NCBI GenBank assembly: GCA_003194525.1 | Contig: NBIV01000459.1 | Span: forward strand, 1 to 32,388 | Origin: Gracilariopsis chorda | Lineage: Eukaryota; Rhodophyta; Florideophyceae; Gracilariales; Gracilariaceae | DNA length: 32,388 bases | Direction: 5' to 3' | In this document: positions 19,963-31,833 of the stretch, one piece after another | Layout: every line of letters starts with the position of its first letter | How positions within the stretch are numbered: the stretch's first letter is position 1 | Made by a program: the position numbers and the translations under genes | Notes under the pieces: generated by a model | Database searches by the model: none | What the model was told of the DNA's origin: nothing | The model's input: the letters and a program-made list of their open reading frames with translations, nothing else

Positions 19963-20568
19963 CTGCCGCCTTATCTCCACACGGACAATGGTTCCCAATT
20001 CATCTCGAAGTTTGCCATCACTTCTGCTGAGTCTCAGGACTGAAACATTTCTTCACCACCACCTACCACCCCCTGACCGATTGGCATACGAAATGGTTCA
20101 ACAGCTGCAGCTGTCAATATACACGGGTGCAACGCACCGTTTCTTTTGCTGCTATCCGCGCCCGTCAAAAACAGCTGTTGGACCCACGTGCGCGAAAAGG
20201 ACTTCAGTCTTTGGCTTAAATCGTGATCATGAACTTTGGAACGGGTCTGTCTCCGGGCTCAAGAATAGAGCACTTCGGGCACCTCGATGGTTTCCTCGGT
20301 GGAATTGCGTATTCTGATCTTCTTGGTCCAAGGTTAGTCGCTAGGAGATTGCGATCAGGGCGCACCAAATTCGTGATGAGCCTGTTATGTCTTTTTTCAT
20401 ACGCGATGCAACAAGTCGAATTTATCTTATCCGCGGGTTGCTACAGAGGGACTGAGTTTGTTCTACGTTGTATTTTGTCAAAAGTGCGAAGCAAGGCATT
20501 ATCCGTGGAAGGCGCTGTTATCGGATGAATCTTTAAAAGAGCTACAGATGTTTGAAGCGAGGAGATAG
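19963..20568 (+). mobile_element. Ty3/gypsy-type integrase remnant, copy 3
   Basis: As 8746-9345 but with a 6-bp CAGCTG duplication at 20102-20113, just after the TTTYHP block. Confidence 0.65.
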
Positions 20569-20592
20569 CTATACGGGCCCTGTGTGGTGCGA

Positions 20593-20698
20593 CTAGGCCA
20601 GCAGCGTCAGCGCAACTTCTAGCGAAACTACCCTTGATTCATCAATTCCTACACTTGATGCTCTGATGACGAGCGTTGTGATATTTTCGTCCACTGCA
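20593..20698 (-). pseudogene. Truncated DUF3326 tail, copy 3
   Basis: Same fragment as at 9370-9475, cut by the copy 3/copy 4 junction. Confidence 0.75.
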
Positions 20699-20992
20699 GA
20701 CAAGCGCTGTAATCCGCCGTGACGGCCTGTGACCGCCGCGGCGCTGAAGCGCCAATGAGAGGCGCGCATGGCGGCCGCATCGCACTCGCGTCACGACGCG
20801 CCGCGCACATGCGCACATGCGCAGCCGGCGAGCAGCGACCGCAGCAACGCAGCGACCGCAGCAACAGAGCAGCCCTTCACAGGTGCTCGCCATCGCAGAT
20901 ATCCAAAGCTTCATGCTCAGCCCCAAAAATCAACACCCAAAAATGAAAAATACCCAAACAACCTCCCGCTTCCGCCCCTTTGAGCGCAGCTG

Positions 20993-21577
20993 TTATCTAT
21001 CCTCCGTACGTCTCACGAGAGCTACCGATCGCTTGCCTTGACGCGCAGTTCCAGGCATCACAGAAATGCGCGTAGATCTGCCGGGCATGGAGCTCTGACA
21101 CGTCGGCTCCGCCTTGCGGTTCGCCTCGCGTTCCTCCTTGGCGCGTTCCTTGTCGCGAATGCGCGTGTCAATCATCTCTGCCAGCATCGCAAAGACATCC
21201 GGCATGGGCTCACCCGCCTTCCTCATAGCGTTCAAAACGCGACAACGATTGATCACATTGTACAACTTCTGCTTGCGGCGCAAGCTGTACGATGTGATCA
21301 ATTGTTGTTGCGTATGGTAGCCGATCGACGCCTTAAACCTCGGCGCGCCTGAAAACTTAAACGTCTTTCCGACTGTGCGGCACCTCTCCAGCAGTCTGTA
21401 GTCATTCACACGACGACTGTCTCCTTTGCAATGATCGCGCAGCGGCACACCGTCCGGAGCACCGGTTCCATGCATGATCCATGAATACATGTCTACCACA
21501 GCCTCCCAGTCATTCAGATAGGCTTCGTCCACATCCGAGGACGTGGAGCCGTGGCTGCGGGTACGCACGCTATGGAA
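20993..21577 (-). CDS. 191-codon open frame after the in-frame TGA, copy 4
   Basis: Identical in protein to copy 2 (9770-10354). First ATG at 21488-21490. Confidence 0.42.
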   Translation of the reverse strand, partial: FHSVRTRSHGSTSSDVDEAYLNDWEAVVDMYSWIMHGTGAPDGVPLRDHCKGDSRRVNDYRLLERCRTVGKTFKFSGAPRFKASIGYHTQQQLITSYSLRRKQKLYNVINRCRVLNAMRKAGEPMPDVFAMLAEMIDTRIRDKERAKEEREANRKAEPTCQSSMPGRSTRISVMPGTARQGKRSVALVRRTEDR

Positions 21578-22357
21578 TCAATCTTCGCCACCCTCAAACG
21601 CGCTGGGGTTGGATGTGGGCATTGTGCGTGCGGACAGACGGCTGCGTTTGCAGGGACGTTCCGTCATTGGCGAAGACCGAGGTAGAGAGGGCACGGACGC
21701 CAACGTGCCGAGGGCCTGTGGAGGCCGCTGTTCAGGGGCGTATTGGAGGGTAGGAGCACGCTGAGACGTGCGGCCGGCCGGATGCACAGGCGCCACGGGT
21801 GGTATGGGGTTAACTGTCGCGGGGGTAGGGGCTCCATTGCCCGACTGTGGGCAGGACGTGACTCGAGTTAAGCCCTCTCCGTCAGCAAAGGTTAGATTGA
21901 CGGTGCAGCTGGAGTGAAAGTTGAAGGTGTCTGTGTGTAAGGAAACGAAGAAAGAAGAACTTGTTTGTCAGCAGCTGGCAAAAGGGAGGTAGAAAGGGGG
22001 GTGGGGCGGAGGGATTGGTGAGCCATTGAACATACAATAGTTTTGAACATAAGTCTGCACGCCCGTTACTTGAAGTTGAGCAGGCTCACCATTGGGGTGG
22101 TCATTATGAGAGACCACTGGCGGCAGATTGCTCGGGCCTGGCGCCGTTTTGTTCGTCAGGTTCTGCGGAGGGTGCTGCGGAGGGTGCTGCGGAGGGTGCT
22201 GCGGAGTGTGTGGAGGAGAGAGCGGCGAACGGAGCTGTAAAGGGTGATGCAGAGGGTGCTGCAGCGGGAGCGGGAGCCGCGGCGGGAGCTGCGGGGGGTG
22301 CTTTGGAGAAGGCTGATTATTACGTGAACCGTGGGGGCCGGGGGGAGTCACGTTCAT
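21578..22357 (-). CDS. Proline-rich two-exon gene, copy 4
   Basis: Exon 1 22357-22036, intron 22035-21931 (105 bp, one extra base in its C-run), exon 2 21930-21578. The spliced protein is unchanged from copy 2, while the unspliced frame is broken; this favours the splice model. Confidence 0.52.
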
Positions 22358-23704
22358 TTGTGGGTGCCAAAGGTTGAGCCGTTATTTCTGTTTTTGGGAC
22401 GATGGAGGTGCAAGCGGAGTTGGTAATGGGAAGGGTCACAGGTTCTGCCTTTCTTCGTTTTCGAAGAGAGGTGGGGCGGCGAAACAGAGCGGTGCCGACG
22501 CGCGCTCCCTTAAGTACGGAAGCTGGTGGTGCGAAGGTAGGTGGGCGCCACGTGCGGATGCTGTTTTTCGCGTTAGTTTGGGTGCAGTACCGGAGCACGT
22601 GGCGGGGGGTGCGCTGTCCGCGGCGCGTTTGTGCCGCGTCCAGAGAGCGTGCGTATAACGCGTGCGAACGGCTCGCTGGAGGGGGGGAGGGGGGGGAGAG
22701 AGTGTCGGTGACGGGGTGTAACTTTTTGAATGGACGGGCGGGCTTTTCCCTCCTCCAACACTTATTTCTGCTGCGTATGTGACAGCGTCGGTTTCGTACC
22801 GGCACTGTCCTTGGCGCGGCTGCCCTCAAGGCGGCGTTTTGACCGCTTTTCGAGCCGGCTGAAAAAGAAAAATGTGATCGCTGCCAGCTGGCGGGAGAAA
22901 GTGACGGCGATTGAAATGCCAAACGGCTCTGTGTTCGATTTCACCTGTGTGTCAGCGCTTTTGGTCGGGTATTGCTGATTATCGACAACGAAGGTAGCCG
23001 CATCGATCGCGCCTGTTCGGTGCATTCTCCCGGAAACATGTAGATACCACGGATTTTGCGCTTTCGGCAATCTCCCTCCGGCAGCCTTGCTTCGGCCGTA
23101 CCGCGCTTGTGATGCACCTACGTAGAGATTACAAGACGCGCTGTCTCAAGATTCACGTGACACCCTGCGGTCGATCTCTCAACGCACAACGTGCCAGGTG
23201 GTGGGTTGAGAGGTAGTACCTTGCCACGCACCAACATCACACCCGTCGCATTGCTCCCGTGACCGATATTCACCCTGGCCATCATTGGTAACATGCCGAA
23301 CGCTCCAACTCAGCGCGCTCACGTACAATCCGTTTCCGCACCAAATGTACTCCGAAAATGGTAACACTTTCTACTTCAATGCAGACACGTAGTCCTTCAA
23401 GGACGTATGGTTCCTTCCCAACTTGCTCTCGCATTCAAGCTACCTCGCCTTCATGTTTGTGTCTGCTGTCGTTTCCGACACTAAAAGAGAGTGTCCGAGC
23501 CCTCGCCACTCACTCTCGGCCCTTCAAACATGTTAACATGTACTTGCTACTAGTGGCGAACTGTTCTAACCCACAATGAAGAAATTAGAGAACGGAATGT
23601 TTACATTAAACAGGAGTACGCTCCTGTTTACTTTCAACGCAAAAAACAACTATACACACAAGACACACACACACACATGAACAAAACATGCAAAAGTGAA
23701 AGTG
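22358..23704. other. Intergenic spacer, copy 4
   Basis: As copy 2; hairpin at 23608-23629. Confidence 0.5.
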
Positions 23705-23869
23705 TCAACACGGTTCTCCCACTACAAGGACTCCAAGTACTCTAGATGCCTTTCTCTTCATATTAGCCTTAGTGAAGATGTGACAACGAGCTGCAGGTAT
23801 CTTCTGGCAGATTTCGCGGCAGTGCGGACAGATCCACGTTCCGCTCGCCTTTGCACTTTCAAAGTCCCA

Positions 23870-24667
23870 TTACAACTCTCCGAAGCACGGTCGACACACC
23901 GCCTTCCGACACTTGCGATACGTATGCAGGTTCGCACAGAAGATATTTTCCGACTTCTGAGTGCGGGCGCAGACGCGACAGAAGCGCGACGGACCGCGCA
24001 GCAACGGAGAGAGAGGAGGTGAGCGTGGCTTCTTTCTTAACGGTGGAGTTAGTGGAATTGGCAGCGATGGTTGAGGCGCCAGATGCACTTGTAGGAGCGT
24101 TGGTGGCGCCTGAAGCGGTGCTTGAGATGGGGGGGCTAGTGGCACGGCGGCAGTCAGCGGTGACGGCGATGTGGTGCTGAGATAGGCGGTGGCGTGCAGG
24201 TGCGGAGTAGGCGGTGTGGTAGGAGGGGCATGCGAGAGTGCTCGCTCACAGCGACGAGACGTGATCGCCTCGAGTTCGGCCACAATATCCTCGTGCTGCG
24301 AAGACGGCTGCTTCTGGGGCGGCGAGGGCAAGAAAAAGTCCGGGAAAAAGCCATGCTCAGGAGCCCGAAGCGGTGTTTGAGGTGGGGGGTCGGGTGGCGC
24401 GGCGGCAGTTAGCGGTGACGGCGATGTGCGGCTGAGATGCGCAGTGGCGTGCAGGTGCGGAGTAGGCGGTGGGGGAGGAGGGGCAGGCGTACGGCAACGA
24501 CACGCGATCCACACGATTGCGGCCACAGAATCTTTGTCCCGCGAAGGCGGCTGCCTTTCGGACGGCAGAGGGAAGAGAGAGGATACAGAAACGTCCTGCT
24601 CACGCACGAGGGCGAGGTCAGCCTCTGTGAACACAAGCCAAGGCAACCAAGCTTGCGTGGGCGGCAT
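23870..24667 (-). CDS. Proline-rich zf-4CXXC_R1-like protein, copy 4
   Basis: 265-residue frame, protein identical to copies 2 and 3; the second half of the domain lies beyond the TAA, at 23705-23869. Confidence 0.6.
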   Translation of the reverse strand: MPPTQAWLPWLVFTEADLALVREQDVSVSSLFPLPSERQPPSRDKDSVAAIVWIACRCRTPAPPPPPPTPHLHATAHLSRTSPSPLTAAAPPDPPPQTPLRAPEHGFFPDFFLPSPPQKQPSSQHEDIVAELEAITSRRCERALSHAPPTTPPTPHLHATAYLSTTSPSPLTAAVPLAPPSQAPLQAPPTLLQVHLAPQPSLPIPLTPPLRKKPRSPPLSPLLRGPSRFCRVCARTQKSENIFCANLHTYRKCRKAVCRPCFGEL

Positions 24668-25578
24668 ATCTAGAGGAAGAGTGTTGTCGGCGATGTGGGT
24701 GACGTTTAAGGCGGCGGGGCGGAATGGGACGGTGGAGTTGGCGGAGAGCGCGTGGGTGTGAGAGTGGGGAGGGGTATGGGGAGCGATGTGGAGAGTTTCG
24801 GGCGGACGTCAAGCTGGCGACGAGCGTGCTTTAAGAAGGCAGTGCGAACGAGCGCGCGCCCGGTGCATTCAAGCCTCGTCTGGTGATCTAGCCCTCGTAT
24901 CATATCATCTGTTTTTCGAGTTTTACAGCATCATGAATCCAGGCCATGCAGCGTGGAGCTCTCTGAGAAAGAGTCACTCTCGGCCCAGTGGTAGTTCTGG
25001 TTTGACAGTGTCACTCTCATCCTGAGATTGTATTTGTCAGAAAAACTCGAGATCTTCCGCTGCCAAGGTCTGGCTCCACGACGCCCGTTCTTTCACTTCT
25101 GGACTAGAATAGCACCTCGACGCACGCAGATTTCAATCTTTTCATCACCAATGCCAAGCGTTTTGCAGAAAGCCCTGTACTCAGAAATGCCGCTGCGTTC
25201 ATTCGGATTGTGCTTTGCTATTATTTCTAGAACGGGCAGGCTCGTGGTGGAAGTGAACGGCAGCCCTGAGGGCTGCTGTTCGCTTCTTGTCACGCAAACG
25301 ATACATCCTCAAACGCGTCAGATTTGTGCCCTAATTTCCTGTTGACTGCCACCCACTTGTTCTCCGCTAAGCCATGCCAAGTGTTGATCAGTAAGGTCAC
25401 CCAATCCTTCACTATGCCCCCGTTGCTTAGGGCCAAATGAAAAGTCTTGCGATTATTCGTGTGCTCTTCTTCCGCCGAGCAGGAAAGAATTCCAAATTCA
25501 TTAGTTTACTTGTTGTTCCCGAAAGCTCTTATGCCACAGTAGGTGCGTAGAACCCGGAGACCACTCTTTTGGTATAGA

Positions 25579-26184
25579 CTGCCGCCTTATCTCCACACGG
25601 ACAATGGTTCCCAATTCATCTCGAAGTTTGCCATCACTTCTGCTGAGTCTCAGGACTGAAACATTTCTTCACCACCACCTACCACCCCCTGACCGATTGG
25701 CATACGAAATGGTTCAACAGCTGCAGCTGTCAATATACACGGGTGCAACGCACCGTTTCTTTTGCTGCTATCCGCGCCCGTCAAAAACAGCTGTTGGACC
25801 CACGTGCGCGAAAAGGACTTCAGTCTTTGGCTTAAATCGTGATCATGAACTTTGGAACGGGTCTGTCTCCGGGCTCAAGAATAGAGCACTTCGGGCACCT
25901 CGATGGTTTCCTCGGTGGAATTGCGTATTCTGATCTTCTTGGTCCAAGGTTAGTCGCTAGGAGATTGCGATCAGGGCGCACCAAATTCGTGATGAGCCTG
26001 TTATGTCTTTTTTCATACGCGATGCAACAAGTCGAATTTATCTTATCCGCGGGTTGCTACAGAGGGACTGAGTTTGTTCTACGTTGTATTTTGTCAAAAG
26101 TGCGAAGCAAGGCATTATCCGTGGAAGGCGCTGTTATCGGATGAATCTTTAAAAGAGCTACAGATGTTTGAAGCGAGGAGATAG
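25579..26184 (+). mobile_element. Ty3/gypsy-type integrase remnant, copy 4
   Basis: As copy 3, with the CAGCTG duplication. Confidence 0.65.
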
Positions 26185-26208
26185 CTATACGGGCCCTGTG
26201 TGGTGCGA

Positions 26209-26314
26209 CTAGGCCAGCAGCGTCAGCGCAACTTCTAGCGAAACTACCCTTGATTCATCAATTCCTACACTTGATGCTCTGATGACGAGCGTTGTGATAT
26301 TTTCGTCCACTGCA
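26209..26314 (-). pseudogene. Truncated DUF3326 tail, copy 4
   Basis: Same fragment as at 9370-9475, cut by the copy 4/copy 5 junction. Confidence 0.75.
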
Positions 26315-26608
26315 GACAAGCGCTGTAATCCGCCGTGACGGCCTGTGACCGCCGCGGCGCTGAAGCGCCAATGAGAGGCGCGCATGGCGGCCGCATCGCA
26401 CTCGCGTCACGACGCGCCGCGCACATGCGCACATGCGCAGCCGGCGAGCAGCGACCGCAGCAACGCAGCGACCGCAGCAACAGAGCAGCCCTTCACAGGT
26501 GCTCGCCATCGCAGATATCCAAAGCTTCATGCTCAGCCCCAAAAATCAACACCCAAAAATGAAAAATACCCAAACAACCTCCCGCTTCCGCCCCTTTGAG
26601 CGCAGCTG

Positions 26609-27193
26609 TTATCTATCCTCCGTACGTCTCACGAGAGCTACCGATCGCTTGCCTTGACGCGCAGTTCCAGGCATCACAGAAATGCGCGTAGATCTGCCGG
26701 GCATGGAGCTCTGACACGTCGGCTCCGCCTTGCGGTTCGCCTCGCGTTCCTCCTTGGCGCGTTCCTTGTCGCGAATGCGCGTGTCAATCATCTCTGCCAG
26801 CATCGCAAAGACATCCGGCATGGGCTCACCCGCCTTCCTCATAGCGTTCAAAACGCGACAACGATTGATCACATTGTACAACTTCTGCTTGCGGCGCAAG
26901 CTGTACGATGTGATCAATTGTTGTTGCGTATGGTAGCCGATCGACGCCTTAAACCTCGGCGCGCCTGAAAACTTAAACGTCTTTCCGACTGTGCGGCACC
27001 TCTCCAGCAGTCTGTAGTCATTCACACGACGACTGTCTCCTTTGCAATGATCGCGCAGCGGCACACCGTCCGGAGCACCGGTTCCATGCATGATCCATGA
27101 ATACATGTCTACCACAGCCTCCCAGTCATTCAGATAGGCTTCGTCCACATCCGAGGACGTGGAGCCGTGGCTGCGGGTACGCACGCTATGGAA
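26609..27193 (-). CDS. 191-codon open frame after the in-frame TGA, copy 5
   Basis: Identical in protein to copy 2; it lies in the clean part of copy 5. First ATG at 27104-27106. Confidence 0.42.
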   Translation of the reverse strand, partial: FHSVRTRSHGSTSSDVDEAYLNDWEAVVDMYSWIMHGTGAPDGVPLRDHCKGDSRRVNDYRLLERCRTVGKTFKFSGAPRFKASIGYHTQQQLITSYSLRRKQKLYNVINRCRVLNAMRKAGEPMPDVFAMLAEMIDTRIRDKERAKEEREANRKAEPTCQSSMPGRSTRISVMPGTARQGKRSVALVRRTEDR

Positions 27194-27974
27194 TCAATCT
27201 TCGCCACCCTCAAACGCGCTGGGGTTGGATGTGGGCATTGTGCGTGCGGACAGACGGCTGCGTTTGCAGGGACGTTCCGTCATTGGCGAAGACCGAGGTA
27301 GAGAGGGCACGGACGCCAACGTGCCGAGGGCCTGTGGAGGCCGCTGTTCAGGGGCGTATTGGAGGGTAGGAGCACGCTGAGACGTGCGGCCGGCCGGATG
27401 CACAGGCGCCACGGGTGGTATGGGGTTAACTGTCGCGGGGGTAGGGGCTCCATTGCCCGACTGTGGGCAGGACGTGACTCGAGTTAAGCCCTCTCCGTCA
27501 GCAAAGGTTAGATTGACGGTGCAGCTGGAGTGAAAGTTGAAGGTGTCTGTGTGTAAGGAAACGAAGAAAGAAGAACTTGTTTGTCAGCAGCTGGCAAAAG
27601 GGAGGTAGAAAGGGGGGTGGGGCGGAGGGATTGGTGAGCCATTGAACATACAATAGTTTTGAACATAAGTCTGCACGCCCGTTACTTGAAGTTGAGCAGG
27701 CTCACCATTGGGGTGGTCATTATGAGAGACCACTGGCGGCAGATTGCTCGGGCCTGGCGCCGTTTTGTTCGTCAGGTTCTGCGGAGGGTGCTGCGGAGGG
27801 TGCTGCGGAGGGTGCTGCGGAGTGTGTGGAGGAGAGAGCGGCGAACGGAGCTGTAAAGGGTGATGCAGAGGGTGCTGCAGCGGGAGCGGGAGCCGCGGCG
27901 GGAGCTGCGGGGGGTGCTTTTGGAGAAGGCTGATTATTACGTGAACCGTGGGGGCCGGGGGGAGTCACGTTCAT
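27194..27974 (-). pseudogene. Proline-rich two-exon gene, copy 5, frameshifted in exon 1
   Basis: Exon 2 (27194-27546) and intron (27547-27651) match copy 4, but an extra T in the run at 27917-27920 shifts exon 1 about 19 codons after the ATG (27974). Probably a consensus error; if real, this copy is dead. Confidence 0.55.
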
Positions 27975-29333
27975 TTGTGGGTGCCAAAGGTTGAGCCGTT
28001 ATTTCTGTTTTTGGGACGATGGAGGTGCAAGCGGAGTTGGTAATGGGAAGGGTCACAGGTTCTGCCTTTCTTCGTTTTCGAAGAGAGGTGGGGCGGCGAA
28101 ACAGAGCGGTGCCGACGCGCGCTCCCTTAAGTACGGAAGCTGGTGGTGCGAAGGTAGGTGGGCGCCACGTGCGGATGCTGTTTTTCGCGTTAGTTTGGGT
28201 GCAGTACCGGAGCACGTGGCGGGGGGTGCGCTGTCCGCGGCGCGTTTGTGCCGCGTCCAGAGAGCGTGCGTATAACGCGTGCGAACGGCTCGCTGGAGGG
28301 GGGGAGGGGGGGGAGAGAGTGTCGGTGACGGGGTGTAACTTTTTTGAATGGACGGGCGGGCTTTTCCCTCCTCCAACACTTATTTCTGCTGCGTATGTGA
28401 CAGCGTCGGTTTTCGTACCGGCACTGTCCTTGGCGCGGCTGCCCTCAAGGCGGCGTTTTGACCGCTTTTCGAGCCGGCTGAAAAAGAAAAATGTGATCGC
28501 TGCCAGCTGGCGGGAGAAAGTGACGGCGATTGAAATGCCAAACGGCTCTGTGTGTTCGATTTCACCTGTGTGTGTCAGCGCTTTTGGTCGGGTATTGCTG
28601 ATTATCGACAACGAAGGTAGCCGCATCGATCGCGCCTGTTCGGTGCATTCTCCCGGAAACATGTAGATACCACGGATTTTGCGCTTTCGGCAATCTCCCT
28701 CCGGCAGCCTTGCTTCGGCCCCGTACCGCGCTTGTGATGCACCTACGTAGAGATTACAAGACGCGCTGTCTCAAGATTCACGTGACACCCTGCGGTCGAT
28801 CTCTCAACGCACAACGTGCCAGGTGGTGGGTTGAGAGGTAGTACCTTGCCACGCACCAACATCACACCCGTCGCATTGCTCCCGTGACCGATATTCACCC
28901 TGGCCATCATTGGTAACATGCCGAACGCTCCAACTCAGCGCGCTCACGTACAATCCGTTTCCGCACCAAATGTACTCCGAAAATGGTAAACACTTTCTAC
29001 TTCAATGCAGACACGTAGTCCTTCAAGGACGTATGGTTCCTTCCCAACTTGCTCTCGCATTCAAGCTTACCTCGCCTTCATGTTTGTGTCTGCTGTCGTT
29101 TTCCGACACTAAAAGAGAGTGTCCGAGCCCTCGCCACTCACTCTCGGCCCTTCAAACATGTTAACATGTACTTGCTACTAGTGGCGAACTGTTCTAACCC
29201 ACAATGAAGAAATTAGAGAACGGAATGTTTACATTAAACAGGAGTACGCTCCTGTTTACTTTCAACGCAAAAAAACAACTATACACACAAGACACACACA
29301 CACACATGAACAAAACATGCAAAAGTGAAAGTG
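27975..29333. other. Intergenic spacer, copy 5
   Basis: As the other copies, but with many small indels, including dinucleotide GT gains near 28553 and 28572. Hairpin intact at 29236-29257. Confidence 0.5.
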
Positions 29334-30297
29334 TCAACACGGTTCTCCCACTACAAGGACTCCAAGTACTCTAGATGCCTTTCTCTTCATATTAGCCTTA
29401 GTGAAGATGTGACAACGAGCTGCAGGTATCTTCTGGCAGATTTCGCGGCAGTGCGGACAGATCCACGTTTCCGCTCGCCTTTGCACTTTCAAAAGTCCCA
29501 TTACAACTCTCCGAAGCACGGTCGACACACCGCCTTCCGGACACTTGCGATACGTATGCAGGTTCGCACAGAAGATATTTTCCGACTTCTGAGTGCGGGC
29601 GCAGACGCGACAGAAGCGCGACGGACCGCGCAGCAACGGAGAGAGAGAGGAGGTGAGCGTGGCTTCTTTCTTAACGGTGGAGTTAGTGGAATTGGCAGCG
29701 ATGGTTGAGGCGCCAGATGCTTGTAGGAGCGTTGGTGGCGCCTGAAGCGGTGCTTGAGATGGGGGGCTAGTGGCACGGCGGCAGTCAGCGGTGACGGCGA
29801 TGTGGTGCTGAGATAGGCGGTGGCGTGCAGGTGCGGAGTAGGCGGTGTGGTAGGAGGGGCATGCGAGAGTGCTCGCTCACAGCGACGAGACGTGATCGCC
29901 TCGAGTTCGGCCACAATATCCTCGTGCTGCGAAGACGGCTGCTTCTGGGGCGGCGAGGGCAAGAAAAAGTCCGGGAAAAAGCCATGCTCAGGAGCCCGAA
30001 GCGGTGTTTGAGGTGGGGGGTCGGGGGCGCGGCGGCAGTTAGCGGTGACGGCGATGTGCGGCTGAGATGCGCAGTGGCGTGCAGGTGCGGAGTAGGCGGT
30101 GGGGGAGGAGGGGCAGGCGTACGGCAACGACACGCGATCCACACGATTGCGGCCACAGAATCTTTGTCCCGCGAAGGCGGCTGCCTTTCGGACGGCAGAG
30201 GGAAGAGAGAGGATACAGAAACGTCCTGCTCACGCACGAGGGCGAGGTCAGCCTCCGTGAACACAAGCCAAGGCAACCAAGCTTGCGTGGGCGGCAT
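29334..30297 (-). pseudogene. Zinc-finger gene, copy 5, multiply frameshifted
   Basis: The ATG at 30297 and the N-terminal part are intact, but single-base and dinucleotide differences at about 30026, 29761, 29722, 29641, 29540, 29492 and 29469 break the frame. By chance one set of shifts opens a - frame (29636-29334) that crosses the TAA and joins the two halves of the cysteine-rich region in a different phase; I treat that as an artefact of the indels. Confidence 0.6.
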
Positions 30298-31204
30298 ATC
30301 TAGAGGAAGAGTGTTCGGCGATGTGGGTGACGTTTAAGGCGGCGGGGCGGAATGGGACGGTGGAGTTGGCGGAGAGCGCGTGGTGTGAGAGTGGGGAGGG
30401 GTATGGGGAGCGATGTGGAGAGTTTCGGGCGGACGTCAAGCTGGCGACGAGCGTGCTTTAAGAAGGCAGTGCGAACGAGCGCGCGCCCGGTGCATTCAAG
30501 CCTCGTCTGGTGATCTAGCCCTCGTATCATATCATCTGTTTTTCGAGTTTTACAGCATCATGAATCCAGGCCATGCAGCGTGGAGCTCTCTGAGAAAGAG
30601 TCACTCTCGGCCCAGTGGTAGTTCTGGTTTGACAGTGTCACTCTCATCCTGAGATTGTATTTGTCAGAAAAACTCGAGATCTTCCGCTGCCAAGTCTGGC
30701 TCCACGACGCCCGTTCTTTCACTTCTGGACTAGAATAGCACCTCGACGCACGCAGATTTCAATCTTTTCATCACCAATGCCAAGCGTTTTGCAGAAAGCC
30801 CTGTACTCAGAAATGCCGCTGCGTTCATTCGGATTGTGCTTTGCTATTATTTCTAGAACGGGCAGGCTCGTGGTGGAAGTGAACGGCAGCCCTGAGGGCT
30901 GCTGTTCGCTTCTTGTCACGCAAACGATACATCCTCAAACGCGTCAGATTTGTGCCCTAATTTCCTGTTGACTGCCACCCACTTGTTCTCCGCTAAGCCA
31001 TGCCAAGTGTTGATCAGTAAGGTCACCCAATCCTTCACTATGCCCCCGTTGCTTAGGGCCAAATGAAAAGTCTTGCGATTATTCGTGTGCTCTTCTTCCG
31101 CCGAGCAGGAAAGAATTCCAAATTCATTAGTTTACTTGTTGTTCCCGAAAGCTCTTATGCCACAGTAGGTGCGTAGAACCCGGAGACCACTTTTTTGGTA
31201 TAGA

Positions 31205-31809
31205 CTGCCGCCTTATCTCCACACGGACAATGGTTCCCAATTCATCTCGAAGTTTGCCATCACTTCTGCTGAGTCTCAGGACTGAAACATTTCTTCACCA
31301 CCACCTACCACCCCCTGACCGATTGGCATACGAAATGGTTCAACAGCTGCAGCTGTCAATATACACGGGTGCAACGCACCGTTTCTTTTGCTGCTATCCG
31401 CGCCCGTCAAAAACAGCTGTTGGACCCACGTGCGCGAAAAGGACTTCAGTCTTTGGCTTAAATCGTGATCATGAACTTTGGAACGGGTCTGTCTCCGGGC
31501 TCAAGAATAGAGCACTTCGGGCACCTCGATGGTTTCCTCGGTGGAATTGCGTATTCTGATCTTCTTGGTCCAAGGTTAGTCGCTAGGAGATTGCGATCAG
31601 GGCGCACCAAATTCGTGATGAGCCTGTTATGTCTTTTTTCATACGCGATGCAACAAGTCGAATTTATCTTATCCGCGGTTGCTACAGAGGGACTGAGTTT
31701 GTTCTACGTTGTATTTTGTCAAAAGTGCGAAGCAAGGCATTATCCGTGGAAGGCGCTGTTATCGGATGAATCTTTAAAAGAGCTACAGATGTTTGAAGCG
31801 AGGAGATAG
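31205..31809 (+). mobile_element. Ty3/gypsy-type integrase remnant, copy 5
   Basis: As copy 3, but a missing G at about 31677 opens a 114-codon + frame (31465-31809) ending with the chromodomain-like SLKELQMFEA. Only this copy has it, inside the indel cluster, so it may be an error or may show the older reading phase. Confidence 0.6.
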
Positions 31810-31833
31810 CTATACGGGCCCTGTGTGGTGCGA

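Larger units (their letters stand above)
15085..20698 (+). repeat. Array unit, copy 3
   Basis: 5614 bp. It has the CAGCTG duplication (20102-20113, shared with copies 4 and 5), T at 19010 (shared with copy 4 only, synonymous in the zinc-finger frame) and a private G6-A-G8 in place of G7-A-G8 in the spacer (about 17065-17079). Confidence 0.95.
20699..26314 (+). repeat. Array unit, copy 4
   Basis: 5616 bp. It carries the CAGCTG duplication (25718-25729), T at 24626 shared with copy 3, and one extra G in the run at about 21996 (inside the proposed intron) shared with copy 5. Confidence 0.95.

Noticed and set aside
29334..29636. A 100-codon - frame in copy 5 crossing the TAA of the zinc-finger gene
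   Set aside because: It exists only because of clustered indels in the suspect part of copy 5.
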